In this document: positions 54,654-63,858 of the stretch, piece after piece | Position numbering within the stretch: the first letter of the stretch is position 1 | Layout: every line of letters starts with the position of its first letter | From: Vibrio qingdaonensis | GTDB taxonomy: Bacteria; Pseudomonadota; Gammaproteobacteria; Enterobacterales; Vibrionaceae | NCBI RefSeq assembly: GCF_026191675.1 | Contig: NZ_JAKRRY010000016.1 | Span: 1 to 64,000, forward strand | Reading direction: 5' to 3' | Length of the DNA stretch: 64,000 nucleotides | The notes under the pieces: generated by a model | Database searches by the model: none | What the model was told of the DNA's origin: nothing | Seen by the model: the letters and a program-made list of their open reading frames with translations, nothing else | Made by a program: the position numbers and the translations under genes

Positions 54654-55562
54654 TTAGTCTTCAACACACTTGTCTGTAATGACGTTATGTGTGCCTTTAT
54701 CTGGGCCTCTCGCAATGTTAAGGCGGCTTAAAATGCTGTAACAGATTGCGTCACTCTCATTGCTCACCGACTGGATGATGACTTCACCACTATTGCCTGA
54801 ACGAGAATTAGACCAACGTGTAGAGTGGCCTTTTTTTGGGGTTTTCATTAATTTAGTTAGTGCGGCTTTGTGTTTATCTCTATCTCCGTCGGTATAGCTC
54901 TTATCTTGCTTTAACCCAAAGGTATCTGAAGACACGTCGGTAATTTTGTCGACTAATTGAAAAGGAGAGTTGAGAATGCCGCCAATGACACCAGAAACAG
55001 CACCCTTGCTTGCTTCTCGACCCGCTTGCTCAGCTTGAGCGACCAACCCTTCTGCTTGAACAATGATTTCAGGTACCTCTTTTCGAAGAGCTGCGCTTTC
55101 TGCCAAAACATCAGGTATTTGCTTGTTCACTTTGTTAATTTGTTGATTCGTTTGACGAACCGTTTGATTGGTATAGTCGACTTGTTTTAGGACGCTGGGT
55201 AATGAACCATGCCACGCCTCACTCTGGGCGAGAATAGGTGGGATCGCATCACGTACTCGTGCAACTTCGCCGACAACAATTGGCAGTTGTTGGTTAATGT
55301 CGTCAATACGTTGTAGTACTTCGGGCACTAATCTTTGGTACTCTGCGCTTTGCGCCAAAATGGACGGCACAATGGATTGCAGGTTATTGATTTCTTCTAT
55401 GACAGGGGTGATACGTTGTGCTGTCGTATCTACTTGCGCCAACAGTGCAGGTAGCTCGGTGCGTAATTGTCTTGCTTCTTGAGTAAAGGAATAGATTGAT
55501 GCTGCAAGTGCGATTAAGGCAAGCGCAAATAACAAGCGAGATAGCGCGATGAGTTTATCCAT
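54654..55562 (-). CDS. Membrane-anchored protein with 14-residue proline-phased repeats
   Basis: A 302-residue protein I do not recognise. One membrane helix (residues 5-24), then a stretch (38-175) in which prolines recur at 66, 80, 94, 108, 122, 150 and 164, each in a hydrophobic-Pro-x-hydrophobic-Leu pattern (VPSILAQ, VPEVLQR, IPPILAQ, IPDVLAE). This is a clean 14-residue repeat, probably kinked helices. A Gly-zipper-like GAVSGVIGGIL follows, then a polar tail with two Cys. ATG 55562 or 55589 are both possible; neither has a good ribosome site. A G12 tract lies 130 bases upstream. Confidence 0.7.
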   Translation of the reverse strand: MDKLIALSRLLFALALIALAASIYSFTQEARQLRTELPALLAQVDTTAQRITPVIEEINNLQSIVPSILAQSAEYQRLVPEVLQRIDDINQQLPIVVGEVARVRDAIPPILAQSEAWHGSLPSVLKQVDYTNQTVRQTNQQINKVNKQIPDVLAESAALRKEVPEIIVQAEGLVAQAEQAGREASKGAVSGVIGGILNSPFQLVDKITDVSSDTFGLKQDKSYTDGDRDKHKAALTKLMKTPKKGHSTRWSNSRSGNSGEVIIQSVSNESDAICYSILSRLNIARGPDKGTHNVITDKCVED

Positions 55563-55682
55563 GTGTGAGTTTGTCCATAAAGCATCCATAGAGGTTACAA
55601 CATAACGAATGTTGAGCAGAGAGTAAAAGACAACCGTATACCTTGTGAGTATGCTCGACAACTTAGTAGCAAAACTCGGCAC

Positions 55683-55700
55683 TTTTTTGGGGGGGGGGGG
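55683..55700. repeat. Homopolymer tract T6 G12
   Basis: Six Ts followed by twelve Gs in the gap upstream of the 14-residue-repeat gene; prone to slipped-strand change, so a candidate phase-variable promoter element. Could also be an assembly artefact. Confidence 0.8.
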
Positions 55701-55775
55701 AGAAATTGATTACATATCGGCGCACTAGCGTAAATCTAGAGCGCCGAAAGATCGGATGTTGAGTTTGGTGTTAGG

Positions 55776-56864
55776 CTAAAGTTTGATAGCTTTAACGCTA
55801 AATTTGCCATTATCTAGTGGGTAGGCTTTTTCTTTTTCGATATTAAAGTCGATGTTGTTGACGTCGACTTGTTTTATTTGGCTGTCATACATCGTTTTGT
55901 AGTAGAGAAAACCGTTGTTTTGGTCAATCACAGATGTCCATTGTGTCGCACTTGGTAAGTCTGGGATATGCGCTCGATGCTCATTATTAAATTCACTGCC
56001 AATAGGAATATCAAAGTTATTTAGAATATGGAATGCTTGCGAGATAGCTTGTTCTGCTGTTTTAGCGTCGGGCGCCGTGCTGACATAGAATGCGGCACGT
56101 ACAAAGCGAGAAGGCGGAGTGATGTCGCCAGGTAATCCTAAAAACCCAGTACCAATACCAAAGGAAGTGGCTTTGGCATCACCAAATTGACGAGGCGCAC
56201 TGCTGCCTGGCTGCAAATTAACGTAGTTATTTAAATTGGTGACGTGCCAAGGGAAGGTGGGTGAGTTGGTCAGAACGCCAACGTTGTTATCGTAGATGTT
56301 AATTTCACCTTGGTTCATGATCTCAATGACAATGCTTTTACCACTCTTATCTGTGACGCGCCAGTGAGCCGTCGGCGATGGTTGGCCATCTTTATCAAGA
56401 TACACTGTGACGATATTAATGGTATTTAGCGCCGCTTTGACTTCTTCAACGGTCTTGAAGTTAGACAGCATCCAACGGACAAAGTCCATGTCGGTAATAC
56501 TATTTTTTACGTGGTTAGGGTCAAAAGGTGTGAGTGAACCGTAGCCTTTAAAGTAAAACAATCCAGCATTTAGGCCTGCTTCATTTACCCCCTCGCCGAT
56601 AAAGCGATCATCGCTGACCGAGATACCAACAAACCCATACCGGCTGCGCCATGTTAACCCAGCTTGTTGGTCGGGCATGGTTGAGGTAAAGGCATAATCT
56701 CGAGGAGAAACAATCAGTCGACTATTGAGGTTACTTTCCCCCCACTCAATGGTTCTTGCCTGAATGTGGCTATTATCAAGAGCGGAGAGTGATATCCCAG
56801 TACAAGCGCTCGCAGGCATTAGAGCGTTGGAAGAGAGCAGTAAAGCAAACAGTATTTTTTTCAT
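55776..56864 (-). CDS. Choloylglycine-hydrolase/penicillin V acylase-like Ntn hydrolase, exported
   Basis: A 362-residue enzyme. Signal peptide residues 1-20 end PASA, exposing Cys21 (CTGISLSALD), the N-terminal nucleophile. Further family marks: ARTIEWGES, GFVGISVSD, EGVNEAGLNAGLFYFKG and ESNN-equivalent HNE region FNNEHRAHIPDLPSATQW. Family members split amides such as bile salts, penicillin V or acyl-homoserine lactones; periplasmic location favours a signal or antibiotic substrate, which is inference. It lies next to the G12 tract on the opposite side. Confidence 0.88.
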   Translation of the reverse strand: MKKILFALLLSSNALMPASACTGISLSALDNSHIQARTIEWGESNLNSRLIVSPRDYAFTSTMPDQQAGLTWRSRYGFVGISVSDDRFIGEGVNEAGLNAGLFYFKGYGSLTPFDPNHVKNSITDMDFVRWMLSNFKTVEEVKAALNTINIVTVYLDKDGQPSPTAHWRVTDKSGKSIVIEIMNQGEINIYDNNVGVLTNSPTFPWHVTNLNNYVNLQPGSSAPRQFGDAKATSFGIGTGFLGLPGDITPPSRFVRAAFYVSTAPDAKTAEQAISQAFHILNNFDIPIGSEFNNEHRAHIPDLPSATQWTSVIDQNNGFLYYKTMYDSQIKQVDVNNIDFNIEKEKAYPLDNGKFSVKAIKL

Positions 56865-57185
56865 GGTAGTCAGTAAACAATAGGAATACACATCTCTGAT
56901 GTTAGACCTATTTTAGCGGTATGCAATACGAATTATTGTCATTAGTGCGAGCATTATTGAAAAGTTAAGTTGTCTGTTTTTGTTGACTGTTGCATTGCTC
57001 ATATGCATTGGCTGCTACGGATTGTGATGGTGTATTTAAGCACCGCGCTCGCATTGGGCACGAAATCGGAAACTACTTGATTGTGTAAAAAATGAACACT
57101 TAAACTGGTTTTTAGAGTAAGTCACTAAATTTTAAAAGTAATTCAGCTAAACTGAAATCATAACAAGAATGTTCAGGAGCGGGTT

Positions 57186-59546
57186 ATGGCTATTCAAAGA
57201 TTAGAATCCACATCGCTATACTATGCGGCAGAGTTGGAAAAGTTGCCTTGTAAATCAACGAAAGAACTCTCTCCTATTGATGAAATTGTTGGTCAAGAGC
57301 GGGCGCAAAAAGCGGTCGAGTTCGCTATGTCGATCAAAGAGAAGGGATACAACATTTATGCGATTGGGCAAAATGGTTTAGGGAAAAGAACCATGATACT
57401 GCGGTATCTCAGCCGTCATCAGCATGACAGTGAGGCGTTATTTGATTGGTGCTATGTTGCCAATTTCTCGGATACTCGTATTCCGCAAGTATTGAAGCTT
57501 CCCAGTGGTACCGGGACGCGCCTTAAGCAAGACGTCGAGAAGCTCATCGCTAAGCTGATGAAAGCGATCCCAATGGCGTTTGATAATGAACTTTATTATG
57601 GTCGGGCGGACAAGTTAAAGAATGATTTGGCTAGCGTGCAACAAGCCGAACTCGCGAAGTTGAGTGAAGAAGCTAAAGCGAAAGGGATTAGCTTAACCAT
57701 TACTCCGCAAGGTGATTACCAATTTGTCGCTCTGAATGGTGAAGATCTGCATAGTGAAGAGTCATTCGATGAACTGCCTGAAGAGGAGCAGACTCGTTTT
57801 GGCGCTAACATCGACGAGCTAGAAATTAGTTTACGTGGTATGGCGCGTGAATTAACAGCGCTTGAAGAGACGTACACCGATAACATTCAGAAATTGAATG
57901 ACGAGGTGACGCTAGGCGTGATTGCTCATCTCATTAAAAAGTTGAAAAAAGGCTACAATGGTTACACTGAAATCAAGCAGTACCTGACAGAGCTTCAAAA
58001 GGATATTTGTGAAAACGTCGATATCTTTCTTGAGGAAGGCAATGAGCAGGGTGAAATTGCTACTGCGTCACTGGATAAAAACTTCCCTCGTCGCTATAAA
58101 GTGAATGTGTTAGTGAAGCAGACCAGCGAAGAACTGCCCATCATCGTTGAAGAAAACCCTAACTACCATTCGCTGTTTGGGTATATTGAAACCGCAACGT
58201 ACAAAGGGACGGTATTCACCGATTTCTCGCTAATTCGCGCAGGTAGCCTACATAAAGCGAATGGTGGTGTATTGTTGATGGACGCAGTAAAAGTGTTAGA
58301 ACAGCCCTATGTTTGGGATGGTTTGAAGCGAGCATTGCGCTCAAGGCAACTGAGCTTTACTTCATTAGAAAAAGAGGTCACGTTGACGGGCGCGGTGTCA
58401 TTAGATCCTCAACCAATCCCTCTTGATGTGAAGATCATATTATTTGGTGATTACCGAACTTACCAACTATTGCAACACTATGATCCAGAGTTCAGTGAGC
58501 TATTTAAAGTGACCGCGGATTTTGAAGATGAGATGAAGCGAACCGCTGATTCCGAGCTGCATTATGCGCGTTTTATTTCCAGTATTATTCACGACAACAA
58601 CATGCTGCATTGCGATAGGAAAGCCATCGCGCGGATTATTGAGCACAGCTCTCGCCTATCGGGGGATCAAAAGAAACTGTCGTTGCATTCAGCCCACATC
58701 GCCAATCTATTGCGAGAGTCAAATTACGTGGCTCGAAATGCCAAGTCTAACCTGATTCGTGTCGGGCATGTTGAGCAAGCCTTGAGTTATCAGCAAATGC
58801 GAGTCAATCGCCTCCAAGATAGCGTAATGGAAGGGTTTACTAACGGTACAACGTTGATTCATACCCAAGGCGAAGCGGTTGGACAAGTCAATGCTTTATC
58901 GGTATTGAGTACCAGCGACCATATGTTCGGCGCGCCTAATCGCATTACTGCAACGACATCTTATGGTGAAGGTGATGTGATCGATATAGAACGTAGCGTC
59001 GATCTTGGCGGCAGTATTCACTCTAAAGGGGTGATGATCCTTACCGCGTATTTGTCTTCCGTATTCGGCAAAACAGCGAAAGTACCGCTGACCACAACGA
59101 TTACGTTTGAACAATCATACGGCGGTGTAGACGGGGATAGTGCCAGCATGGCAGAGTTTTGTGCCGTGGTGTCGGCGTTTTCCGGCCAAGCTAACCGACA
59201 AGACATTGCCATTACTGGCTCTATGAATCAGTTTGGCGAGTCTCAGCCCATAGGTGGAGTAAATGAGAAAATAGAGGGCTTTTTTGACGTTTGTGAGATT
59301 AAGGGGCGACACTCCGAGCAGGGCGTCATCATTCCTCGCTCTAATGTCCATAATCTCATGTTACGCGCTGATATTGTTAAAGCTGTCGAAAAAGGTGAGT
59401 TCCATATTTGGGCCATTGACCATGTGACAGAAGCCGTTGAGCTATTTACTGGTAAGCAAGCGGGCACGCCATCGCTGGAAGGAAGCTATCCCATCGATAC
59501 GGTATTTGGAATTGCCCAAGCACGTCTTAATGCTCTAAGAAAGTAA
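57186..59546 (+). CDS. Lon-like ATP-dependent protease (LonH/YcbZ type)
   Basis: A 786-residue cytosolic protein. Walker A is a variant AIGQNGLGKRT (about 58-68); a long coiled-coil insertion follows (about 145-290); the AAA part resumes with ANGGVLLMDAVKVLEQP (Walker B); the C-terminal Lon protease domain has the catalytic dyad Ser652 (GDSASM) and Lys695 (VNEKIE), 43 residues apart as in Lon. Missing the canonical Lon N-domain, it belongs to the Lon-like group with YcbZ. AGGAG precedes the ATG. Confidence 0.88.
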   Translation: MAIQRLESTSLYYAAELEKLPCKSTKELSPIDEIVGQERAQKAVEFAMSIKEKGYNIYAIGQNGLGKRTMILRYLSRHQHDSEALFDWCYVANFSDTRIPQVLKLPSGTGTRLKQDVEKLIAKLMKAIPMAFDNELYYGRADKLKNDLASVQQAELAKLSEEAKAKGISLTITPQGDYQFVALNGEDLHSEESFDELPEEEQTRFGANIDELEISLRGMARELTALEETYTDNIQKLNDEVTLGVIAHLIKKLKKGYNGYTEIKQYLTELQKDICENVDIFLEEGNEQGEIATASLDKNFPRRYKVNVLVKQTSEELPIIVEENPNYHSLFGYIETATYKGTVFTDFSLIRAGSLHKANGGVLLMDAVKVLEQPYVWDGLKRALRSRQLSFTSLEKEVTLTGAVSLDPQPIPLDVKIILFGDYRTYQLLQHYDPEFSELFKVTADFEDEMKRTADSELHYARFISSIIHDNNMLHCDRKAIARIIEHSSRLSGDQKKLSLHSAHIANLLRESNYVARNAKSNLIRVGHVEQALSYQQMRVNRLQDSVMEGFTNGTTLIHTQGEAVGQVNALSVLSTSDHMFGAPNRITATTSYGEGDVIDIERSVDLGGSIHSKGVMILTAYLSSVFGKTAKVPLTTTITFEQSYGGVDGDSASMAEFCAVVSAFSGQANRQDIAITGSMNQFGESQPIGGVNEKIEGFFDVCEIKGRHSEQGVIIPRSNVHNLMLRADIVKAVEKGEFHIWAIDHVTEAVELFTGKQAGTPSLEGSYPIDTVFGIAQARLNALRK

Positions 59547-59561
59547 CCGCAATACGTTGAT

Positions 59562-59598
59562 AAAAAATGCCACGTTCTACACGTGGCATTTTTTTGTT
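59562..59598. terminator. Bidirectional terminator
   Basis: Stem AAAAAATGCCACGT (59562-59575), loop TCTAC, ACGTGGCATTTTTT (59581-59594), with A and T runs on either side; serves the Lon-like gene and the RRM gene. Confidence 0.9.
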
Positions 59599-59642
59599 TG
59601 GTATCTTGCCAACTGTCTTGCTGGCACAAGGTGACCTTAACG

Positions 59643-59882
59643 TTAACCTTCGGCGCGTTTTACTCGGATTTTGCTTTTGGCTACGTCGCTAAGATTCAGT
59701 GCCGCGATAGCTGCTTTCGCTTCATCGTCGTTTGGCATTTCAACAAAAGCAAAGCCCTTCGATTGACCCGTTTCTTGGTCTAGAACGAGTGTGCATTCGC
59801 CCACTGAGCCATGAGTTGAAAAAAGAACACGGATTTCATGCTCTGTCGTGGTGCGCGCAAGATTGCGAACTAAAAGTTTCAT
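59643..59882 (-). CDS. Small RNA-binding protein, single RRM
   Basis: A 79-residue protein that is one RNA recognition motif. RNP2 is KLLVRNL and RNP1 KGFAFVEM. Such one-domain RRM proteins are cold-induced in several bacteria and bind single-stranded RNA. Short basic end (KSKIRVKRAEG). Monocistronic. Confidence 0.92.
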   Translation of the reverse strand: MKLLVRNLARTTTEHEIRVLFSTHGSVGECTLVLDQETGQSKGFAFVEMPNDDEAKAAIAALNLSDVAKSKIRVKRAEG

Positions 59883-60080
59883 AATGAACCGTTTGATATA
59901 AGGATTACACGAGCGATTGTCTCAGGTTAGCCGGTGCAAACCAAGGGATTATTCATACCCGCCCCGTTTTATTATTCTGACTCTCGAAAGCGGACGGTTA
60001 TTTTTGAGCAATGGCTTATCTCAGAGTAGACTGTCTCCTATGAGATTTTTGATAAAACGACAGATTCGAAAGGGGAACAG

Positions 60081-60356
60081 GTGAGTATTCATCGTCATAA
60101 TATCGTGGGTGGGCTTTTTGCACTGATTGCCCTGTTTTTGAGTGTCTTTTTTATTGTAGAGGGCTCTCAGTTTCCTATTTACCAATGGATCCCAGAGGCG
60201 TTTAATGGCTTGGTATTTAGTTTTGTTTGGGGATTTGGCGTGTCGAAGTGGGTAGGCAGTGCTTATGCTGTGATGAGTTTTGTCACCATTGCTGTCGTGA
60301 GCTTTGCTTGCGGACATAAAGTCAGTCGTATGCTGAGTTCTGATCAAGTTGAATAG
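60081..60356 (+). CDS. Small membrane protein of unknown function
   Basis: A 91-residue protein with two or three membrane helices (about 9-28, 47-55 and 60-78). Starts with GTG at 60081, preceded by AAAGGGGAACAG, a strong ribosome site, which supports it as a real gene although no family is recognised. Upstream of the metallophosphoesterase gene by 40 bases. Confidence 0.65.
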   Translation: MSIHRHNIVGGLFALIALFLSVFFIVEGSQFPIYQWIPEAFNGLVFSFVWGFGVSKWVGSAYAVMSFVTIAVVSFACGHKVSRMLSSDQVE

Positions 60357-60396
60357 TCCGTGCTAAGGTAGGCGCAGAAACACAAGGAGTGTGTTG

Positions 60397-61188
60397 TTGA
60401 AAAAATTTGCAGTGATATCAGATATACACAGTAATGTGTATGCCTTAAAAGCAGTAGTCGCCGATGCTCGCGCTAAAGGAATAAGCGAGTTTATTAACTT
60501 GGGCGATATACTTTATGGGCCTATCGCACCTCGTGAAACGTATGAATATTTACGGACATTGAACGCACTGACAATTTGCGGTAACCAAGATCGTCAGATC
60601 TTTCAAGCGACAGACAGTGAAGTGCAAGCCAATCCAACCATGCAGTTTATCTTGGATGACTTAGGGGCAGAGCCATTAGCGTGGATGCAGCAGCTCCCTT
60701 TTGATACACATGCTTTTCCTGACACATCAACTCCTCCCAATACCTTCTCCCTGCCCAGTGGCATTTATGCCTGTCATGGCACGCCTAGCGATGATCTTAC
60801 CTACTTGTTAGAGGACGCTTCTTCTGGACGTGCCGTCGTTCGCGCTGATGGTGACATCATTGAGCTATTGGCTGGTGTGACCGCGCCTATCGTTCTTTGT
60901 GGGCATACTCATTTGCCACGATGTGTTCAATTATCGACAGGGCAATGCGTTGTGAATCCGGGAAGTGTCGGTTTGCCTGCTTATGAAGATGATGAGCCCT
61001 TTTCTCATGCGATGGAAACGTATTCCTCTATGGCGTCTTACGCAATGCTTACCCAAGCTGAAGATGGGGGCTGGAATGTGTCATTGAATAAAGTGGTTTA
61101 TGACGTATCGAAAGCCGTCGCCGCTGCTCGTGAACAAGGGCGTATGGACTGGGTTCACTTTCTGACAACAGGGCGTCGTCAGGAGTGA
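60397..61188 (+). CDS. Metallophosphoesterase (YfcE-like)
   Basis: A 263-residue cytosolic calcineurin-like phosphodiesterase. Metal ligands: ISDIHSNVYAL (Asp-x-His), NLGDILYGP, GNQD, CHGTP and CGHTHLPR. Substrate unknown. TTG 60397 is chosen because AGGAG lies seven bases upstream and MKKFAVISD is the usual N-terminus; GTG 60391 is too close to the ribosome site. Confidence 0.87.
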   Translation: MKKFAVISDIHSNVYALKAVVADARAKGISEFINLGDILYGPIAPRETYEYLRTLNALTICGNQDRQIFQATDSEVQANPTMQFILDDLGAEPLAWMQQLPFDTHAFPDTSTPPNTFSLPSGIYACHGTPSDDLTYLLEDASSGRAVVRADGDIIELLAGVTAPIVLCGHTHLPRCVQLSTGQCVVNPGSVGLPAYEDDEPFSHAMETYSSMASYAMLTQAEDGGWNVSLNKVVYDVSKAVAAAREQGRMDWVHFLTTGRRQE

Positions 61189-61263
61189 GGGAGGGCTCAC
61201 TCGCATTATATTTACGTTAACGTCGAGTCCTTGGACTTTGCGGCCACAATGAAAGGAGCACAT

Positions 61264-62421
61264 GTGGTTTATTCTGAGAAATTATCGATATCAGAGGCAC
61301 AAAAGTTGGTGCTACTGTCACAGTGGCTGCCTGCTAAATATCAAAAGGGTAAAGCGCATGACGCGACTCTGTCAGCGATTGAACATCTAGGTTATGTTCA
61401 GATTGATACCATATCGGTAGTTCAACGTGCCCATCACCATACCTTGTGGAACAGAAATCGCCGCTATTTGCCAGAGCATATTGACCAACTCACCCAACAA
61501 CGCGCGATTTTTGAATACTGGGCTCACGCCGCCGCGTATCTGCCAATGCGTGATTATCGTTTCAGCTTATTTCGCAAACAAGCATTTAAAGAAGGGCGTT
61601 TGCGCCATTGGTATAACCACGACCGAGCGTTAATGGAACAGGTACTGGAGAGAATTAGAGAAGAAGGTCCCTTAATGGCAAAGGATTTTTCGGGGGCCAG
61701 CAATAACAGCAAAGGTTGGGGGAGTAAGCCTACTAAGCAAGCGCTCGAGTGCTTGTTTATGCAAGGCGATTTGATGGTTAGCGAACGGCGTAATTTTCAT
61801 AAAGTCTACGATTTGACGGAACGAGTGATCCCCATAGATACTGACGTGAGCGTCCCATCGGAGCAAGAGTATGCGCGCTTTTTGGTCACTCAATATTTGC
61901 GGGCTAACGGTCTTGGACGCGTTTCTGAAATGACCTATTTACTCAAAGGATTAAAAACGGCGGTCTGCGGCGTGATTGATGACATGCTCGAAGAGCAAAC
62001 GCTGGTCACCATTGAGGTAGAAGGACATCATTATGTCGCGTGCCTCGGTGCTATTGACCAATTGAAGCGTCCAATATCACGAACGAAGGCCGTTATTTTA
62101 TCCCCCTTCGACAATTGCCTTATTCAACGTCAGCGTCTAAAAATGTTATTTAATTTTGATTATCTTCTTGAGTGCTATGTGCCAAAAGAAAAGCGCCAGT
62201 TTGGCTATTTTTGTTTACCAATATTGTGGGCGGGAGAGCTGGTGGCAAGAGCGGATTGTAAGGTCAATAAAGCAACCGCAACGCTTGAAGTACTGCATTT
62301 AGCCTTAGAGCCAAAGTTAGTAGAAAAAGCGGCCTTTATGGAGGCGATTGAGCAGGAACTACAGCAATTTGCTCGCTTTAATGCGTGTGATACGTTCAAA
62401 ATCATACGGGTCACTCCGTAA
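61264..62421 (+). CDS. ycaQ: DNA glycosylase of the AlkX/YcaQ family (winged helix)
   Basis: A 385-residue protein of the HTH_42 superfamily of DNA glycosylases that unhook interstrand crosslinks. The catalytic QxD motif is at Gln46-Ile-Asp48 (GYVQIDTI); QRAHHHTLWNR and YWAHAAAYLP follow. In AlkZ it is QxQ, in YcaQ/AlkX QxD, so this is the YcaQ type. GTG 61264 is chosen because AAGGAG lies five bases upstream; the TTG at 61231 lacks one. Confidence 0.87.
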   Translation: MVYSEKLSISEAQKLVLLSQWLPAKYQKGKAHDATLSAIEHLGYVQIDTISVVQRAHHHTLWNRNRRYLPEHIDQLTQQRAIFEYWAHAAAYLPMRDYRFSLFRKQAFKEGRLRHWYNHDRALMEQVLERIREEGPLMAKDFSGASNNSKGWGSKPTKQALECLFMQGDLMVSERRNFHKVYDLTERVIPIDTDVSVPSEQEYARFLVTQYLRANGLGRVSEMTYLLKGLKTAVCGVIDDMLEEQTLVTIEVEGHHYVACLGAIDQLKRPISRTKAVILSPFDNCLIQRQRLKMLFNFDYLLECYVPKEKRQFGYFCLPILWAGELVARADCKVNKATATLEVLHLALEPKLVEKAAFMEAIEQELQQFARFNACDTFKIIRVTP

Positions 62422-62450
62422 AGCTTATCACTTGAGCACTTTTCAATAGC

Positions 62451-62479
62451 AAAAAAAAACGCAGCGGGTTAGCGCTGCG
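62451..62479 (-). terminator. Minus-strand terminator
   Basis: Stem CGCAGCG (62460-62466) and CGCTGCG (62473-62479); on the minus strand it is followed by nine Ts. It is 311 bases downstream of the ClpP-fold gene. Confidence 0.85.
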
Positions 62480-62789
62480 GAATATAAAGATAGTAATCAA
62501 AACCAGAGGGCTGAGTTTCCGGTTGAATTCTCTATAGGATGATCGGCTACTTTGTGTAGTAGTACTTGGATCTTATCGGGATCCATCAGTTTGAAGAATT
62601 AGACTAAAGAGGTATAAATAGTATGATACTTACAAACTTAGATTGCATCTTTGTCGTGTGCTTTTAGTGTAAACAAGTATGTGACGATTATTGATAGGTA
62701 GTCGCTTAGGTCCTTAGGGTTATTTCTCCTAGAACGCAACGTTGATCTTGCTCTAAGACTGATATCTGATCACGGTGGTGAAGGTGTCG
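62480..62789. other. Intergenic, no protein gene seen
   Basis: About 310 bases between the ClpP-fold gene stop and the T9 terminator. It may be a long 3' leader or hold a small RNA on the minus strand ending at 62451; I see no clear promoter. Confidence 0.4.
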
Positions 62790-63770
62790 CTATTGGTCGG
62801 TTAATAAGCCGTATTGCTTCAATTCACTTTGGCTCATTGTATGTATACCGTCAAATGGCGCCGCAGAAAGGGTATAAAAATAGAATTTAGGGCCTGTTTC
62901 CTTGCCCAACATCTTACTGAAATAGGTAAGTTGGTCATGGTGCGCAGGATCGCTTGTTTTTAATTCACTGGCTGTTTTACCATCATCCGAACAACACCAA
63001 GAGTGCACCCCAACGCGCGCGCCGGGTTCTATCGTTCTGATCACACCAGCGCTGAACAGATCGACGCCTCCTGAATAAGCAAACCCATTCTCGGGGATCG
63101 TCGTATTCAGGCCTGCATTTCGTAGTAAGTTTCCAGTATGTAAGTTGATATCGTCATTCAATGAGCCTCGAACGGCTTTGATGACAATAGTGTCGACTTG
63201 TTGGTGGTTTTGAACAATATCTTTCAGCTGTAAGTAGGTTTTCGTCCCTAGCTCGCCTGTCAGTAATGCTTCGTTAGCATCGAACTTGAATTGGCTGGTG
63301 CCTGCATCAATGAGGGAGTCATTAAAGTTGAGTGTAAACTCAGTGCTAGGGTCGCCAGCATGGCTTAATGTGCCGCGGTATCGATAACCATCGTCAGATT
63401 CATCAAAGCTGACGTGAGAAGACACCCACACACTGTCTGCGTTATCCATTGGATCGACATTACTGTGTTCGTCATCAAACGCCCCTTTCAGTAAGGTTAC
63501 GTTTTTTCCGGGACCACTTTCAAAATTAAACGATATGTACACCAATCCTTTTGAGTAACGAGCGACTAATGCGTCTTCGGTAATTGTTGCGAGAGTAAGC
63601 GGATAACGCTGTCCGTCGTATTTAATCCACAACTCTTGCTGTTTCTGTTGGAAGGTATGGATATAGCGATTGAGTTGGGATTCCGGTATTGCATTGAGAT
63701 GAAGTTCTGTAGCCCCTGCAAAGAGAGGAAAAGAGAGAGTGATCAATATTAATTGGCTGAGTGCTTTCAT
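62790..63770 (-). CDS. Exported ClpP/crotonase-fold protein
   Basis: A 326-residue exported protein (signal peptide ending AGA). The N-terminal 160 residues form an unassigned beta-rich domain. Residues about 190-290 resemble the periplasmic ClpP-like family: VDTIVIKAVRGS, then Ser233 in YSGGVDLFSAG and His256 in ARVGVHSW, the positions of the serine and His of the catalytic site. It is preceded by a 17-base direct repeat in its promoter. Protease activity is plausible but unproven. Confidence 0.65.
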   Translation of the reverse strand: MKALSQLILITLSFPLFAGATELHLNAIPESQLNRYIHTFQQKQQELWIKYDGQRYPLTLATITEDALVARYSKGLVYISFNFESGPGKNVTLLKGAFDDEHSNVDPMDNADSVWVSSHVSFDESDDGYRYRGTLSHAGDPSTEFTLNFNDSLIDAGTSQFKFDANEALLTGELGTKTYLQLKDIVQNHQQVDTIVIKAVRGSLNDDINLHTGNLLRNAGLNTTIPENGFAYSGGVDLFSAGVIRTIEPGARVGVHSWCCSDDGKTASELKTSDPAHHDQLTYFSKMLGKETGPKFYFYTLSAAPFDGIHTMSQSELKQYGLLTDQ

Positions 63771-63819
63771 TTTGACATTCCGTTGCTTTTTTAATCAAGT
63801 TAGCAAAGGTTCGTGTTGC

Positions 63820-63858
63820 CGTCTGTACAGGTTTGTTTAGTCGTCTGTACAGGTTTGT
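63820..63858. repeat. 22-bp-phased direct repeat upstream of the ClpP-fold gene
   Basis: CGTCTGTACAGGTTTGT at 63820-63836 and again at 63842-63858, a 22-base period (two helical turns), 50-88 bases upstream of the start. Typical of a response-regulator binding site. Confidence 0.75.
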
